The position numbers were made by a program, and so were the translations under genes. From positions 1-64,000 of the forward strand of contig JBCCIS010000009.1 in NCBI GenBank assembly GCA_039028155.1: a stretch of DNA of 64,000 nucleotides, given 5' to 3'. Under the pieces are notes generated by a model. That model made no database searches. It was given only the letters and a program-made list of their open reading frames with translations, and had not been told where the DNA came from. This stretch comes from Pseudomonadota bacterium (lineage in GTDB: Bacteria; Pseudomonadota; Alphaproteobacteria; SP197). Shown here one piece after another: positions 46,056 to 55,124 of the stretch (position 1 is the stretch's first letter; each line of letters opens with the position of its first letter).

Positions 46056-47450
46056 TCACTCGGCCAGGGGGTCCTCGACCCGGTGGAGGCAGGATATCCG
46101 CGGGCACAGCCGGCATGTCGGGCCGACCTCCTCGACGATCGCCGACGGCTCGGGCTGGTAGACCGTATAGCCTGCCTCTTCCTCTTTCATCGCCACCATG
46201 TCCGTCACGTAGTGCCGTGGCTTGCCGAAACCGCTCGGACCTTTGTGACGGGCCCGGGCGACAAAGACGAAACGTTCACCTGAAGGAAACAGCACGCGCT
46301 GTCGGATGACGGCCTCGGGAGATTGCTGCGCGCCGTAGAGAACCCAGAGCGGGCAGGCGGCAGCATATCGGGGGACAGCGAGTCCGCGCAGCCCCAGGTT
46401 CTCGATAATCGTGCCGGCGGCGTTGGCGCGCAGATATCCGAAACGCGGCACCTTCTCAGCACCTGGCAGCGCCGTCAGGCGGCGACACACGGCCTCGAAC
46501 CCGGATGAAAACTGCGCGGCCAGCACCTCGATGTCGTAACGCGCTGCGGCGGCCCGTTCGGCGAAGAGCTCCATTGGCATCGCGATCGCCCCGGCGCCAT
46601 AGCTCAGCAACGCGCGCCGCGCGCGGCCGCGCGCGGCCGCCGTCTTGATTTCCGGCTGATCGTCGATCAAAGCGTCGGCGAGATCACCCAAATGCTCTGC
46701 CGACAACGCCTGGGCTTCCTCCTGGCGGGCGTCCGGGTGGGGTTCGCCCAACGAGAGTGTCAGGCGACGCGTCGCCTCTTCAATCTCGCGAAAGCAATTG
46801 TCTCTCGCCCTGAAGAGGGATTCCACCTCGTCCGCCGGAGTCAGAACCTCGCCCGCCTGGTCGGACCGCTCGAGATAGGCCGCCAACGCCTCGCCGACCT
46901 CCGACAGCATGCCGACTTCGTCATGCACGATCTGACTGAACCGAAGGCGCTGATCCTGGGAGAGATCGGGATACTCCGACAGAATCTCCGTCGTCGAACG
47001 CGCAGCGGCGATTCGCGTCAGCATGCGGTGCAGGATCTCACCCAAGTAAGGGTCGTTGGACAGGCGATCGGAAAGGATCTGAACACGGGCTTGCGCCTCG
47101 CGCTCGGCACGGGCCAAGGCCCCCAGCCCCCGGGCCCAGCCGGGGAATCGGCCGATCAATTCGTTTGTTCGCTCGCTCTCGACACCTTGCCCGCGCAGCA
47201 AGGGATGGTGGGCAAGTCCGACCAACGTCTCGCTTAGACGTCGCTCCGAGGCGTCCTCCAGCTCATCCAGCGGCAGTTCCAAGGCCTGCGCAGTACGGCG
47301 CAACAGCGTGCCGGCGATCCGCCGCTTGTTCCATTCGATCAGGTTCAGATAGCTGGGCGAGATTCCGATCCGCCGCGCCAAGTCGGCCTGGGTCACACCA
47401 AGCTCGCGCCGTCTTTGGCGTATCCGCGCACCAAGGATGGATTGTGGCAC
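46056..47450 (-). CDS. XRE/IrrE-like transcriptional regulator of the ScfR/RamB/PrpR family
   Basis: 464 residues from GTG 47450. The N-terminal XRE helix-turn-helix is LGVTQADLARRIGISPSYLN. Long helical regions follow, then a DUF2083-like C-terminal domain ending in CRLCPRISCLHR, a cysteine cluster that in mycobacterial PrpR ligates an iron-sulfur centre. Members sense short-chain acyl-CoA and control acetate, propionate or glyoxylate metabolism. An ATG at 47525 would extend the protein by 25 residues, but that extension contains the TTTGCAAA-type sites expected as its operators, and GTG 47450 is preceded by AGAGG; hence the shorter start. It is divergent from the branched-chain ABC binding-protein gene, a possible target. 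Confidence 0.88.
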   Translation of the reverse strand: MPQSILGARIRQRRRELGVTQADLARRIGISPSYLNLIEWNKRRIAGTLLRRTAQALELPLDELEDASERRLSETLVGLAHHPLLRGQGVESERTNELIGRFPGWARGLGALARAEREAQARVQILSDRLSNDPYLGEILHRMLTRIAAARSTTEILSEYPDLSQDQRLRFSQIVHDEVGMLSEVGEALAAYLERSDQAGEVLTPADEVESLFRARDNCFREIEEATRRLTLSLGEPHPDARQEEAQALSAEHLGDLADALIDDQPEIKTAAARGRARRALLSYGAGAIAMPMELFAERAAAARYDIEVLAAQFSSGFEAVCRRLTALPGAEKVPRFGYLRANAAGTIIENLGLRGLAVPRYAAACPLWVLYGAQQSPEAVIRQRVLFPSGERFVFVARARHKGPSGFGKPRHYVTDMVAMKEEEAGYTVYQPEPSAIVEEVGPTCRLCPRISCLHRVEDPLAE

Positions 47451-47497
47451 CGAGAAATCCTCTTTGGTTTCCGAAGCTTGTCGACCGATTGTCAATA

Positions 47498-47527
47498 ATT
47501 TGCAAATCAACAAATTTCTCTGCAAAT
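47498..47527. promoter_or_regulatory. TTTGCAAA-type operator pair upstream of the ScfR-like gene
   Basis: ATTTGCAAAT at 47498-47507 is a perfect 10-bp palindrome; a second partial copy, CTGCAAAT, lies at 47520-47527. They are about 50-75 bp upstream of the GTG at 47450. The Corynebacterium relative RamB is known to bind TTTGCAAA-containing sites, so autoregulation is likely. The neighbourhood (about 47490-47575) is AT-rich. Confidence 0.55.
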
Positions 47528-47701
47528 TAGTTTACAAAAAAACCTAGCAATAACAAATAGTTGTTGATGATTTGACAGAAGCTGTCAGCGTGGTCGGGCG
47601 AGGAGGAACCAACTCCCAGGGCCGGAACCGACATCGTTGATGTCAGCAGCAACCGTCTGCTCTCGGACCGGCTTTTCGGAAACGCTCAATGGAGGCTTCA
47701 T

Positions 47702-49054
47702 ATGGGCAAACCCTTCACCAGCCGCCGCGGCCTTTTGAAAGGCAGTGCAGCAGCAGGCGTGGCCTTGGCCGCACCGACCATCTTTACCCGACGCGCAAGC
47801 GCCGCGGATTTCACCAATGAACCGACCGGCAGCACGGTCACCTTCGGTTTCAACGTCCCGCAATCGGGCGTGTATGCCGACGAGGGCGCGGACCAGTTGC
47901 GCGCCTATGAGCTCGCTGTCGAGCACCTGAACGGCACCGGCGCCGACAACGGTATGCTGGAGACGTTCAGTTCCAAAGCCCTGACCAGTCAGGGTGTCCT
48001 GGGCAAAAAGGTCGAGTTCGTCACCGGCGACACCCAGACCAAGAGTGATGCCGCCCGCGCATCCGCCCGGTCGATGATCGAAAAAGACGGCGCGCTCATG
48101 ATCACCGGCGGCTCATCGTCTGGTGTGGCCGTCGCCGTCCAGGCGCTGTGTCAGGAAGCCGGCGTTGTCTTCATGGCCGGCCTGACCCACGCCAACGACA
48201 CCACGGGCAAGGATCGGCGCCGCAACGGTTTCCGCCACTTCTTCAATTCCTACATGTCCGGCGCCGCTCTGGCTCCTGTGCTGGCGAACGCCTACGGCAA
48301 CGACCGCCGCGCCTATTACCTGACGGCGGACTACAACTGGGGTTACACGACCGAACAGGCGATTTCGGAAGCGACCGAGGGCGTTGGTTGGGAGACCGTC
48401 AACAAGGTGCTGACGCCGCTCGGCGCCGGCGACTTCTCGTCCTATATCGCGCCGGTTCTGCAGTCGGGCGCCGACACGCTGGTGCTGGTGCACTACGGCG
48501 GTGACATGGTGAACTCGCTGACCAACGCGGTGCAGTTCGGCTTGCGCGATGCCCAGGTCGACGGCCGTGACTTCCAGATCGTCGTGCCGCTCTACTCCCG
48601 CCTGATGGCGCGTGGTGCCGGTGAGAACGTGAAGGGCATCTTCGGCTCGACGAACTGGCATTGGTCGCTGACCGACGAAGGCTCGCAGGCTTTCTCGCGG
48701 TCGTTCGGCACAAAGTACGGGTTCCCGCCCAGCCAGGCCGCGCACACCGCCTATTGCCAGACGATCCTCTACGCCGACGCGGTCGAACGCGCGGGCACCT
48801 TCAATCCCTGCGGCGTGGTCGAGGCGCTCGAAGACTTCGAGTTCGACGGCCTGGGCAACGGCCGCACGCTCTATCGCGGTGACGACCACCAGTGCTTCAA
48901 GGACGTGTTGGTCGTGCGCGGTAAGGAGAACCCGGATAGCGAGTTCGACCTTTTGGAGATCGTCGAGGTTACGCCGGTCGACCAGGTCACGTATCCGCAT
49001 GACCACCCGCAGTTCGCCGGTGGCGATCTCGGCGCCTGCAACCCAGGCTCCTAG
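47702..49054 (+). CDS. ABC transporter substrate-binding protein, branched-chain amino acid/amide type, Tat-exported
   Basis: 450 residues. The leader has a twin-arginine motif (TSRRGLLKG, residues 6-14) and a hydrophobic stretch (AAAGVALAAPTIF) ending near ASAADF, so export is probably through Tat. The mature part begins VTFGFNVPQSGVYADEG, the strand-loop pattern of periplasmic type 1 binding proteins, and retains GVAVAVQALCQEAGVVFMAG. It feeds the two permeases and two ATPases encoded downstream. Two palindromic repeats lie between it and the first permease gene. Ligands in this family range from Leu/Ile/Val to urea and amides; this one cannot be told. Confidence 0.92.
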   Translation: MGKPFTSRRGLLKGSAAAGVALAAPTIFTRRASAADFTNEPTGSTVTFGFNVPQSGVYADEGADQLRAYELAVEHLNGTGADNGMLETFSSKALTSQGVLGKKVEFVTGDTQTKSDAARASARSMIEKDGALMITGGSSSGVAVAVQALCQEAGVVFMAGLTHANDTTGKDRRRNGFRHFFNSYMSGAALAPVLANAYGNDRRAYYLTADYNWGYTTEQAISEATEGVGWETVNKVLTPLGAGDFSSYIAPVLQSGADTLVLVHYGGDMVNSLTNAVQFGLRDAQVDGRDFQIVVPLYSRLMARGAGENVKGIFGSTNWHWSLTDEGSQAFSRSFGTKYGFPPSQAAHTAYCQTILYADAVERAGTFNPCGVVEALEDFEFDGLGNGRTLYRGDDHQCFKDVLVVRGKENPDSEFDLLEIVEVTPVDQVTYPHDHPQFAGGDLGACNPGS

Positions 49055-49113
49055 AGCGGATCATGGTTAGGTGGAAGCGTTTGACAGCTCCACCTAACCA
49101 TTTGAATCCGCTC
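49054..49113. repeat. REP-like palindrome, copy 1
   Basis: A 60-nt imperfect palindrome starting at the last base of the preceding stop codon. The outer arms are GAGCGGAT (49054-49061) and ATCCGCTC (49106-49113). The inner arms ATGGTTAGGTGGA (49063-49075) and TCCACCTAACCAT (49089-49101) are perfect over 13 bp. It could act as an RNA stem that stabilises the binding-protein mRNA or reduces read-through into the permeases. Confidence 0.75.
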
Positions 49114-49126
49114 GCTATTTGTGAGT

Positions 49127-49188
49127 AGAGCAGATTCACTTGCCTTGACGGAATCGCGAAGCGATCCCATCAAAACAGGTTCTGCTCT
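49127..49188. repeat. REP-like palindrome, copy 2
   Basis: A 62-nt imperfect palindrome, 13 nt after the first one. The outer arms are AGAGCAGA (49127-49134) and TCTGCTCT (49181-49188). The inner arms TTGACGGAATCGC and GCGATCCCATCAA match at 11 of 13 positions around a GAA loop. The two elements share size and outer sequence style (GAGC..GA / TC..GCTC) but differ in their cores. Confidence 0.7.
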
Positions 49189-49323
49189 AAACGGCGAGTA
49201 CGCCGGTTGGGAGTCGGTCTTACGGGCTCCACGGGACGGGCGCTAACGTCCTGATCCGGTAGTAGACGACATCATTGCCGCCGCCCCGCGCCCGGGCGGC
49301 GGATCCTTCTGGGGGGAAGGACG

Positions 49324-50355
49324 ATGGACGCGATCATCCTGCAGGTTCTCAACGGGCTGGATAAGGGCAGCGCATACACGCTGATCGCGCTCGGCCTGAC
49401 ACTGATCTTCGGAACACTCGGCGTCGTGAATTTTGCCCACGGCGCGCTGTTCATGCTGGGCGCGTTCTGCGCCGTCACGCTGAACAGGCTGCTCACGCTC
49501 TCGATGGAAGTCGTCGACGAGACGCGCACGGACTTCCTTGGCAACCCACTCGTTGTCAATGTGCCTTATGTCGAGGAATGGTTCGGGACCCAGTTCGGCG
49601 GGGCGATCATCGACTGGTCGGTCCCACTCGCGCTCCTGCTTGCCATTCCGGTCATGGCATTGGTGGGCCTCGCCATGGAACGCGGCCTTATCAAGCATTT
49701 CTACAAGCGACCGCACGCCGAACAGATTCTGGTGACCTTCGGTCTCGCCATCGTGCTTCAGCAGATCGTGAAGTACTTTTATGGCGCGAACCCGATCGCG
49801 ACGCCGGCACCGGATGCTTTCCAAGGATCGTTCGACTTCGGCGTCCTGATCGGCTTTGAACCCTTCACCATCATCTATCCCTACTGGCGGCTTGTTTACT
49901 TCTGTTTCGCCGCCGTCGTCATCACAGGGGTCTTTGCCTTCCTGCGCTACACGACCTTCGGCATGGTGGTGCGTGCCGGCATGGTCGACCGCGAGACGGT
50001 CGGGCTTCTCGGCATCAATATCGGGCGGCGCTTCACCTTCATGTTCGCGCTGGCCGCCATCGTCGCCGGCGTGGCCGGCGTCATGTACACGCCCATCGTC
50101 GCGCCCAACTACAACATGGGCATGAACTTCCTGGTGCTCAGCTTCGTCGTTGTCGTCGTCGGCGGCATGGGAAGCTTGCCTGGCGCTGTGGCGGCGGGCT
50201 TTCTGCTCGGCATTCTGGAGAGCTTCGCCTCCATGTCCGCCGTGATCGACCTCATCCCGGGGATCAACCAGGTGATCATCTATCTGGTGGCGATCATCGT
50301 CCTGCTTGTCCGCCCACGCGGATTGTTGGGCAAAAAAGGCGTGATGGAGGACTGA
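49324..50355 (+). CDS. Branched-chain amino acid-type ABC permease, LivH family
   Basis: 343 residues with about eight membrane helices. The N-terminus (GLDKGSAYTLIALGLTLIFG) and VNFAHGALFMLGAF are hallmark LivH sequences, as are GLLGINIGRRFTFMFALAAI and VVVVGGMGSLPGAVAAGFLLG. It forms the membrane channel with the LivM-type protein encoded 3 bp downstream. A strong SD sequence (GGGGGGAAGG) precedes the ATG. A 59-residue periplasmic or loop insertion around residues 60-100 (VDETRTDFLGNPLVVNVPYV) is longer than in compact family members. Confidence 0.94.
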   Translation: MDAIILQVLNGLDKGSAYTLIALGLTLIFGTLGVVNFAHGALFMLGAFCAVTLNRLLTLSMEVVDETRTDFLGNPLVVNVPYVEEWFGTQFGGAIIDWSVPLALLLAIPVMALVGLAMERGLIKHFYKRPHAEQILVTFGLAIVLQQIVKYFYGANPIATPAPDAFQGSFDFGVLIGFEPFTIIYPYWRLVYFCFAAVVITGVFAFLRYTTFGMVVRAGMVDRETVGLLGINIGRRFTFMFALAAIVAGVAGVMYTPIVAPNYNMGMNFLVLSFVVVVVGGMGSLPGAVAAGFLLGILESFASMSAVIDLIPGINQVIIYLVAIIVLLVRPRGLLGKKGVMED

Positions 50356-50358
50356 CGC

Positions 50359-51567
50359 ATGCTTGGACTAAGTCGACGAGACATTACGCTCTTCCTGATT
50401 GTCCTGGCGCTGGTCGTCCTGGCGCCCTTTATCCTCAACCCGTTTCCGGAGACGTCAGGGCTGGCGCGCTTCAACGCCGGCTATCCGGATCTGATGCAGC
50501 GCTTCGTCATCTTTGGCATCTTCGCCATGGGCTTCAACATCCTGTTTGGTTTGACTGGCTATCTATCGTTCGGTCACGCGGCCTTCTTGGGTGTCGGGTC
50601 CTATGCCGGTGTGTGGATGATGAAACTCCTGACGGTGAACGTGGTGCCGGCGATCCTGGCGTCCGTCATCGTGGCCGGGCTCTTCTCGCTGGTCATCGGC
50701 TATATCTGTCTCAGACGCTCGGGCATCTATTTCTCCATCCTGACACTGGCGTTCGCGCAAATGTCCTTCGCGCTGGCCTATTCGGTGCTGACGCCGATCA
50801 CCGCCGGCGAAACCGGCCTTCAGCTGTCGCTTGCCGATCCGCGCATTCTCGAGGGCGCCGCCGAGGGCGGCACCATCCCGGCCGCGAACTTCTTCGGCAT
50901 TGAGATGCGCTCCGGCGTCGAGTGGGGCGTGGGCGACTGGCTCTTCACCTTCAACTTCGGGTACTACCTCTGCGCCCTATTCATGCTGTTGGCCTTCTAT
51001 GTCTCGATCCGGATCTTCCGGTCCCCCTTCGGCACGATGCTGAAGGCAGTCAAGGCGAACCAGCGGCGCATGAACTACACCGGCCTCAACCCCAGGCCCT
51101 ACACACTGGCCGCCTTTGTCATCTCCGGCATGTATGCCGGCCTTGCGGGCGGGCTCATGGCGGCCGTCGATCCACTGGCCGGCGCTGACCGCATGTATTG
51201 GCTTGCATCCGGCGAGGTCGTTTTGATGACCATTCTCGGTGGCGCGGGCACGCTGGTCGGACCACTGCTTGGCGCCGGCGTCATCAAGTACTTCGAGAAC
51301 ATCTTCTCGCGCCTCAACGAAGCCGGCCTGAATGACCTCTTCAGTTTCCTGCCGGACTGGTTGCAGCAAGCGATTGTCTCCGTGGCACAGATGTTCGTCG
51401 GTGACGGCTGGTTGCTGACGCTGGGTGCGATCTTCATGGCCGTGGTGATCTTCCTTCCAGGCGGCATCGTCGAAGGCGGTCAGCACTTCTCACGCTGGCT
51501 TAGGCGTAAGAAACGAACCAAAGAGGACGTGACAGAGCCGGCCCCCGCAGGGCCCCCGGCGCAGTGA
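50359..51567 (+). CDS. Branched-chain amino acid-type ABC permease, LivM family
   Basis: 402 residues, multiple membrane helices. [23 protein letters not shown] and the C-terminal [20 protein letters not shown] are typical of LivM. The coupling region is [20 protein letters not shown]. The C-terminus is a charged cytoplasmic tail ending in a Pro/Ala-rich stretch. It is in operon with LivH (3 bp) and LivG (9 bp). Confidence 0.94.
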   Translation: MLGLSRRDITLFLIVLALVVLAPFILNPFPETSGLARFNAGYPDLMQRFVIFGIFAMGFNILFGLTGYLSFGHAAFLGVGSYAGVWMMKLLTVNVVPAILASVIVAGLFSLVIGYICLRRSGIYFSILTLAFAQMSFALAYSVLTPITAGETGLQLSLADPRILEGAAEGGTIPAANFFGIEMRSGVEWGVGDWLFTFNFGYYLCALFMLLAFYVSIRIFRSPFGTMLKAVKANQRRMNYTGLNPRPYTLAAFVISGMYAGLAGGLMAAVDPLAGADRMYWLASGEVVLMTILGGAGTLVGPLLGAGVIKYFENIFSRLNEAGLNDLFSFLPDWLQQAIVSVAQMFVGDGWLLTLGAIFMAVVIFLPGGIVEGGQHFSRWLRRKKRTKEDVTEPAPAGPPAQ

Positions 51568-51576
51568 GGGCATGTC

Positions 51577-52332
51577 ATGGGAATTCTTGAGGTCAAACAC
51601 ATCAACAAGAACTTCGGCGGACTGAAGGCGCTGAACGACGTCAATCTCGACGTCGAGGAAGGCACGGTACACGCCATCATCGGCCCGAACGGCGCGGGCA
51701 AGTCGACTCTGCTGAACACCTTTGTCGGGCGTCTTGAACCGGATACGGGCGAGGTGAATTTCGACGGTCGGTCCTTGCTGAACCGCCACCCGTACGAGAT
51801 CAACCAGATGGGTGTGTGCCGCGTTTTCCAGACGCCCGAGATCTTCGATCACCTTTCGCTTCTGGAAAACGTGATGATTCCCACATTCGCCAAACGCGAC
51901 GGTGCTTTCGTGCTGAATGCCTGGCGGCGGATGGATCACAACGAAGATGTCATCGCCAGCGCCGAACACGTTCTGGACGATGTCGGCCTCGCCGATCAGC
52001 GCCACAGCACCGCCGATTCACTGTCGCGCGGCGACAAGCGCCGACTGGAACTGGCCATGTGTCTGGTTCAGGAGCCGCGCCTTCTGCTGCTCGACGAACC
52101 GACGGCCGGTATGTCCCGCGCCGACACCAACAACACGATCGACCTGTTGAAGCGCATTGGCGAGCGCGGCATCACCAAGATCGTCATCGAGCACGACATG
52201 CATGTTGTCTTCTCGCTCGCGAAGAGGATCTCCGTTATGTCGCAGGGCACCGTGATCGTCGAGGGCTCGCCTGACGAGATCAAGGGCGATCCGAAGGTCC
52301 AGGAAGCCTACCTTGGAGGAGCACACCTATGA
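51577..52332 (+). CDS. Branched-chain amino acid-type ABC ATPase, LivG family
   Basis: 251 residues. Walker A GPNGAGKSTL, LSRGDKRRLELAM in place of the usual LSGGQ signature (Gly-Gly replaced by Arg-Gly, seen in some LivG proteins), Walker B LLLLDEPTAGM and VIEHDMHVVFSL. It hydrolyses ATP to drive import, pairing with the LivF protein. The stop codon overlaps the next start (ATGA). Confidence 0.94.
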   Translation: MGILEVKHINKNFGGLKALNDVNLDVEEGTVHAIIGPNGAGKSTLLNTFVGRLEPDTGEVNFDGRSLLNRHPYEINQMGVCRVFQTPEIFDHLSLLENVMIPTFAKRDGAFVLNAWRRMDHNEDVIASAEHVLDDVGLADQRHSTADSLSRGDKRRLELAMCLVQEPRLLLLDEPTAGMSRADTNNTIDLLKRIGERGITKIVIEHDMHVVFSLAKRISVMSQGTVIVEGSPDEIKGDPKVQEAYLGGAHL

Positions 52333-53117
52333 GCGACGATACGTTGCTGAATGTCGACGTGAGCGGCGGCAAGGTACCGGGTGTCGCGCCGGTAAGAGGC
52401 AAGGGCGGCGCGCCTGCCTTCTTCTCGGCCTGGGACCTGCATGCCTATTATGGCGAAAGCTATATCGTCCAAGGCGTCAGCTTCGATATTCGCGAAGGCG
52501 AGATCGTCGCGCTGCTCGGCCGCAACGGCGCCGGCAAAACGTCGACCATGCGCACGATCGCCCGCGCCGACAGCCCGGCGCTGATGCATGGTGAAATTTG
52601 GCTCGACCACAAGCCGGTCCACGAGATGAAGAGTCACGAGGCCGCGCAAATCGGCATCGGTCTGGTGCCGGAGGACAGGCGCATCATTCAGGGCCTCACC
52701 GTTGAAGAGAACCTGAAGTTAGCCCGCATCGCGCCGCCTCACGGATGGTCGATCGAACGTATCTACGATCTCTTCCCCAGGCTGGGCGAGCGTCGGACGC
52801 AGGAAGGCACGACGCTCTCGGGCGGCGAACAGCAGATGTTGGCGATCGGGCGCACCCTGGCGCGCGACATCAAGCTGCTTCTGCTGGACGAACCCTATGA
52901 AGGGCTGGCCCCGGTCATCGTTCAGGAAATCGAACGCACGCTCGAAGAGATCAAGGATCTGGGCATCACCACGATCATCGTCGAACAGAACGCCATTGCG
53001 GCGCTCCACCTGGCTGATCGGGCCATCATTCTGGACATGGGTCACATCGTTTTCGACGGAATCTCGCAGGAGGTCCTCGATAACGCGGATCTGCGCCAAC
53101 AGTATCTGGCGATCTGA
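52329..53117 (+). CDS. Branched-chain amino acid-type ABC ATPase, LivF family
   Basis: 262 residues. An N-terminal extension of about 35 residues precedes AWDLHAYYGESYIVQGVSF. Walker A GRNGAGKTS, signature LSGGEQQMLAIGRTL, Walker B LLLLDEPYEGLAP and IVEQNAIAAL complete the ATPase. It is the last transporter gene; a further 29 bp leads to a small protein of unknown role that may be co-transcribed. Confidence 0.94.
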   Translation: MSDDTLLNVDVSGGKVPGVAPVRGKGGAPAFFSAWDLHAYYGESYIVQGVSFDIREGEIVALLGRNGAGKTSTMRTIARADSPALMHGEIWLDHKPVHEMKSHEAAQIGIGLVPEDRRIIQGLTVEENLKLARIAPPHGWSIERIYDLFPRLGERRTQEGTTLSGGEQQMLAIGRTLARDIKLLLLDEPYEGLAPVIVQEIERTLEEIKDLGITTIIVEQNAIAALHLADRAIILDMGHIVFDGISQEVLDNADLRQQYLAI

Positions 53118-53146
53118 TCGGATCGCGATCGCTGGGGACTGGCATC

Positions 53147-53812
53147 ATGAGTGAAGATCAGGGCACAACCCACCCCACCTTGGCGCTCAACACCAAGGTA
53201 GAGGAGGACTTCATAGCGCCGCTCACGGCGTTACGCGGGTCGTTGGAGATCCTGCGTGACTTTCCTGATCTTGCCCCCGATGAGCGTCTGCGTTTTCTGG
53301 ACACGGCCCTGCGCGGCTGTTCGCGGCTGGAGCAGGCGGTCAAGGAACTCGGCGAGTCGGTCTATGCCGCCGGTCACAAGGCCCATGCGACCGCCGAAGA
53401 GAATGTCACGCCCGAGGCGTACAAGTCCTATGCCGAGCGCATCAAGATCCCGACCGACAGCGACATGATCGAGATCGACTTCAGCGATTTCGCGTTCAGC
53501 AGCAATCAGATCGTCAATCAGTTCTACGATGTCCTCGACGAGCTGATCGAGTCGACCGGGCGGAAGTGGTACTTCATCGTCAATTACCGTAACTGTCGGG
53601 TCTGGCCGGAGGCCTGGGTCGCATTCGCCCATCGCGGCAAAAAGGTCAACGTCACCCGCTCGCTCGGTACGGTGCGCTACACCGAACCGGATCCATCGGA
53701 CGAGGGGTCCGGCGCCTCGGCACAGCCCGACGGGTTCGATCCCGACATGTTCCCGTCGCGAGAGCTGGCGCTGGCGCGGCTGGAGGAGATGAAGCAGGCG
53801 GCATCGGGTTGA
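53147..53812 (+). CDS. Protein of unknown function with a histidine-less DHp-like segment
   Basis: 221 residues. Residues 18-70 (FIAPLTALRGSLEIL, then DERLRFLDTALRGCSRLEQAV) look like the dimerisation helices of a histidine kinase, but the position of the phospho-His and its HE pair is occupied by IA. There is no ATPase domain. The middle (IEIDFSDFAFSSNQIVNQFY, YFIVNYRNCRVW, VNVTRSLGTVRYTE) looks like a compact alpha/beta domain, similar in pattern to STAS-like folds. No signal peptide or membrane segment is present. It follows the LivF gene by 29 bp and is followed by a strong hairpin terminator, so it is probably the last gene of the Liv operon. Confidence 0.7.
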   Translation: MSEDQGTTHPTLALNTKVEEDFIAPLTALRGSLEILRDFPDLAPDERLRFLDTALRGCSRLEQAVKELGESVYAAGHKAHATAEENVTPEAYKSYAERIKIPTDSDMIEIDFSDFAFSSNQIVNQFYDVLDELIESTGRKWYFIVNYRNCRVWPEAWVAFAHRGKKVNVTRSLGTVRYTEPDPSDEGSGASAQPDGFDPDMFPSRELALARLEEMKQAASG

Positions 53813-53849
53813 GTCGACGCAGCAAGCGGCCCTCGCGAGATAAGAGCCG

Positions 53850-53883
53850 GCCAGCCTCGCCCTAAAGAAAAGGGTGAGCTGGC
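53850..53883. terminator. Hairpin terminator between convergent genes
   Basis: GCCAG-C-CTCGCCCT (53850-53863) pairs with AGGGTGAG-CTGGC (53871-53883), with one bulged C, one G-U pair and a 7-nt loop AAAGAAA. It lies between the plus-strand gene ending at 53812 and the minus-strand gene ending at 53904 and could serve both. There is no long U-run. Confidence 0.65.
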
Positions 53884-53903
53884 GTGGCCCTCACCGGCGG
53901 AAA

Positions 53904-55124
53904 TCAGCCCCAGCGCTTGCTTTCGCAGCCGTCGGTCAGGATTTCCGCACCGGTTTCCCTTACCAGAATATTCTCCTCAAAGTTCGACGCACCGACGCGC
54001 GGCTTGCTGATCACCGCCTCCACAGCAAGCGTCATGTTCGGCTCGACGACGGTCGTCTCGTCTTCGGTTATCCAGGGTCCGTCGATGCCGAGGCCGAGGG
54101 CGTGGCCGAAGCAGGGAAAGAGCTGGCTGAACATGTTGGTTTCGTCGCCGGTCGTCTTGTGGTTGGCGAAACCGTTGTCGTCCAGCCAGCGCGAGCCACG
54201 TTTGTAGAGATCGCCGAATGTTGTCTGGCCAGGCTGAATTCCATCGATGATGTGATGAATAAGCGCGACGTTGCCGTCCAGAAGCTCGCGCTGGCCGTCG
54301 TTCGGTTTGCCACCAACGACCGTCGAACGGGCGAAGTCCGTGTAGTAGCCGTCGACGGGACCCCACTGATCGATATGAACGAGGTCGCCCGTCTCTAGCG
54401 GACGCGTCACGTTCCAATGCGGCATGCCGGAACTGCCCATGTAGCGGATCGAATTGGGCCCGCTCGCGATCGCGATATCCTGTTGCGTGCCGCCATTCGC
54501 AGCCAGCACCCTGAGGCCCGCACCCACGGCATCGCCTTCGGTGTTGCCCTCGACGACCGCACCCATCGTTGCGTCCATCCATTTGACCCCGACACCCGCC
54601 GACCAGCGCATCTGCGCGATTTCGGCCGGGCTCTTGATCAGCCGCAGCCGATCGAGAATGTTGTCCGCGTCGATGAACTCGATCTTCTGTCCGGCGCGGC
54701 TTTCCATGCGCTTTTGCGCGCTGACCAGGAACGACATCATGCCCACCATGCCCAACCGCTTGTCCAGAAGCCCTGTGTCGCGCAGAACGTCGGCCACACC
54801 GGCGGCAAGGTCGATGGACAGGCGCACATCCGTGACCTTTATCCTGTCCTCGGGATCATCAAGATAATCGGTGATCAGGATGGCCTCACCGTCCACCGGC
54901 AGGATCAGGGCGCCGTGACCACGGCTCGACCAGGTGGCACGGTCGGGCACGCAAGGGAACAGCGAGAGAAAGTTGGTGAGATAGTAGAGATCGCCATAGG
55001 CCTCCACGGAGTGGCCGCTGCGCGACCAGACAACAAGGGCGTCTAGCCCCATCTCCTTAGCCAGATCCTGCGCGCGACGGCGGCGATCGGCGAACTCACT
55101 ATCAGAGATTTTTGGGGCGGGCAT
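53904..55124 (-). CDS. M24 family metallopeptidase (Xaa-Pro aminopeptidase/creatinase type)
   Basis: 406 residues in the two-domain pita-bread layout: an N-terminal creatinase-like domain (residues 1-170) and a catalytic domain. Metal-site residues are recognisable in LVHIDQWGPVDGYYTDFARS (two Asp), FGHALGLGIDGPW (His), LAVEAVIS (Glu) and NFEENILV (Glu). Such enzymes remove N-terminal residues before proline or hydrolyse C-N bonds as in creatine and ectoine. The start at 55124 follows AGGAGAC. It is convergent with the Liv operon and divergent from the LuxR-type gene. Substrate is uncertain. Confidence 0.9.
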   Translation of the reverse strand: MPAPKISDSEFADRRRRAQDLAKEMGLDALVVWSRSGHSVEAYGDLYYLTNFLSLFPCVPDRATWSSRGHGALILPVDGEAILITDYLDDPEDRIKVTDVRLSIDLAAGVADVLRDTGLLDKRLGMVGMMSFLVSAQKRMESRAGQKIEFIDADNILDRLRLIKSPAEIAQMRWSAGVGVKWMDATMGAVVEGNTEGDAVGAGLRVLAANGGTQQDIAIASGPNSIRYMGSSGMPHWNVTRPLETGDLVHIDQWGPVDGYYTDFARSTVVGGKPNDGQRELLDGNVALIHHIIDGIQPGQTTFGDLYKRGSRWLDDNGFANHKTTGDETNMFSQLFPCFGHALGLGIDGPWITEDETTVVEPNMTLAVEAVISKPRVGASNFEENILVRETGAEILTDGCESKRWG

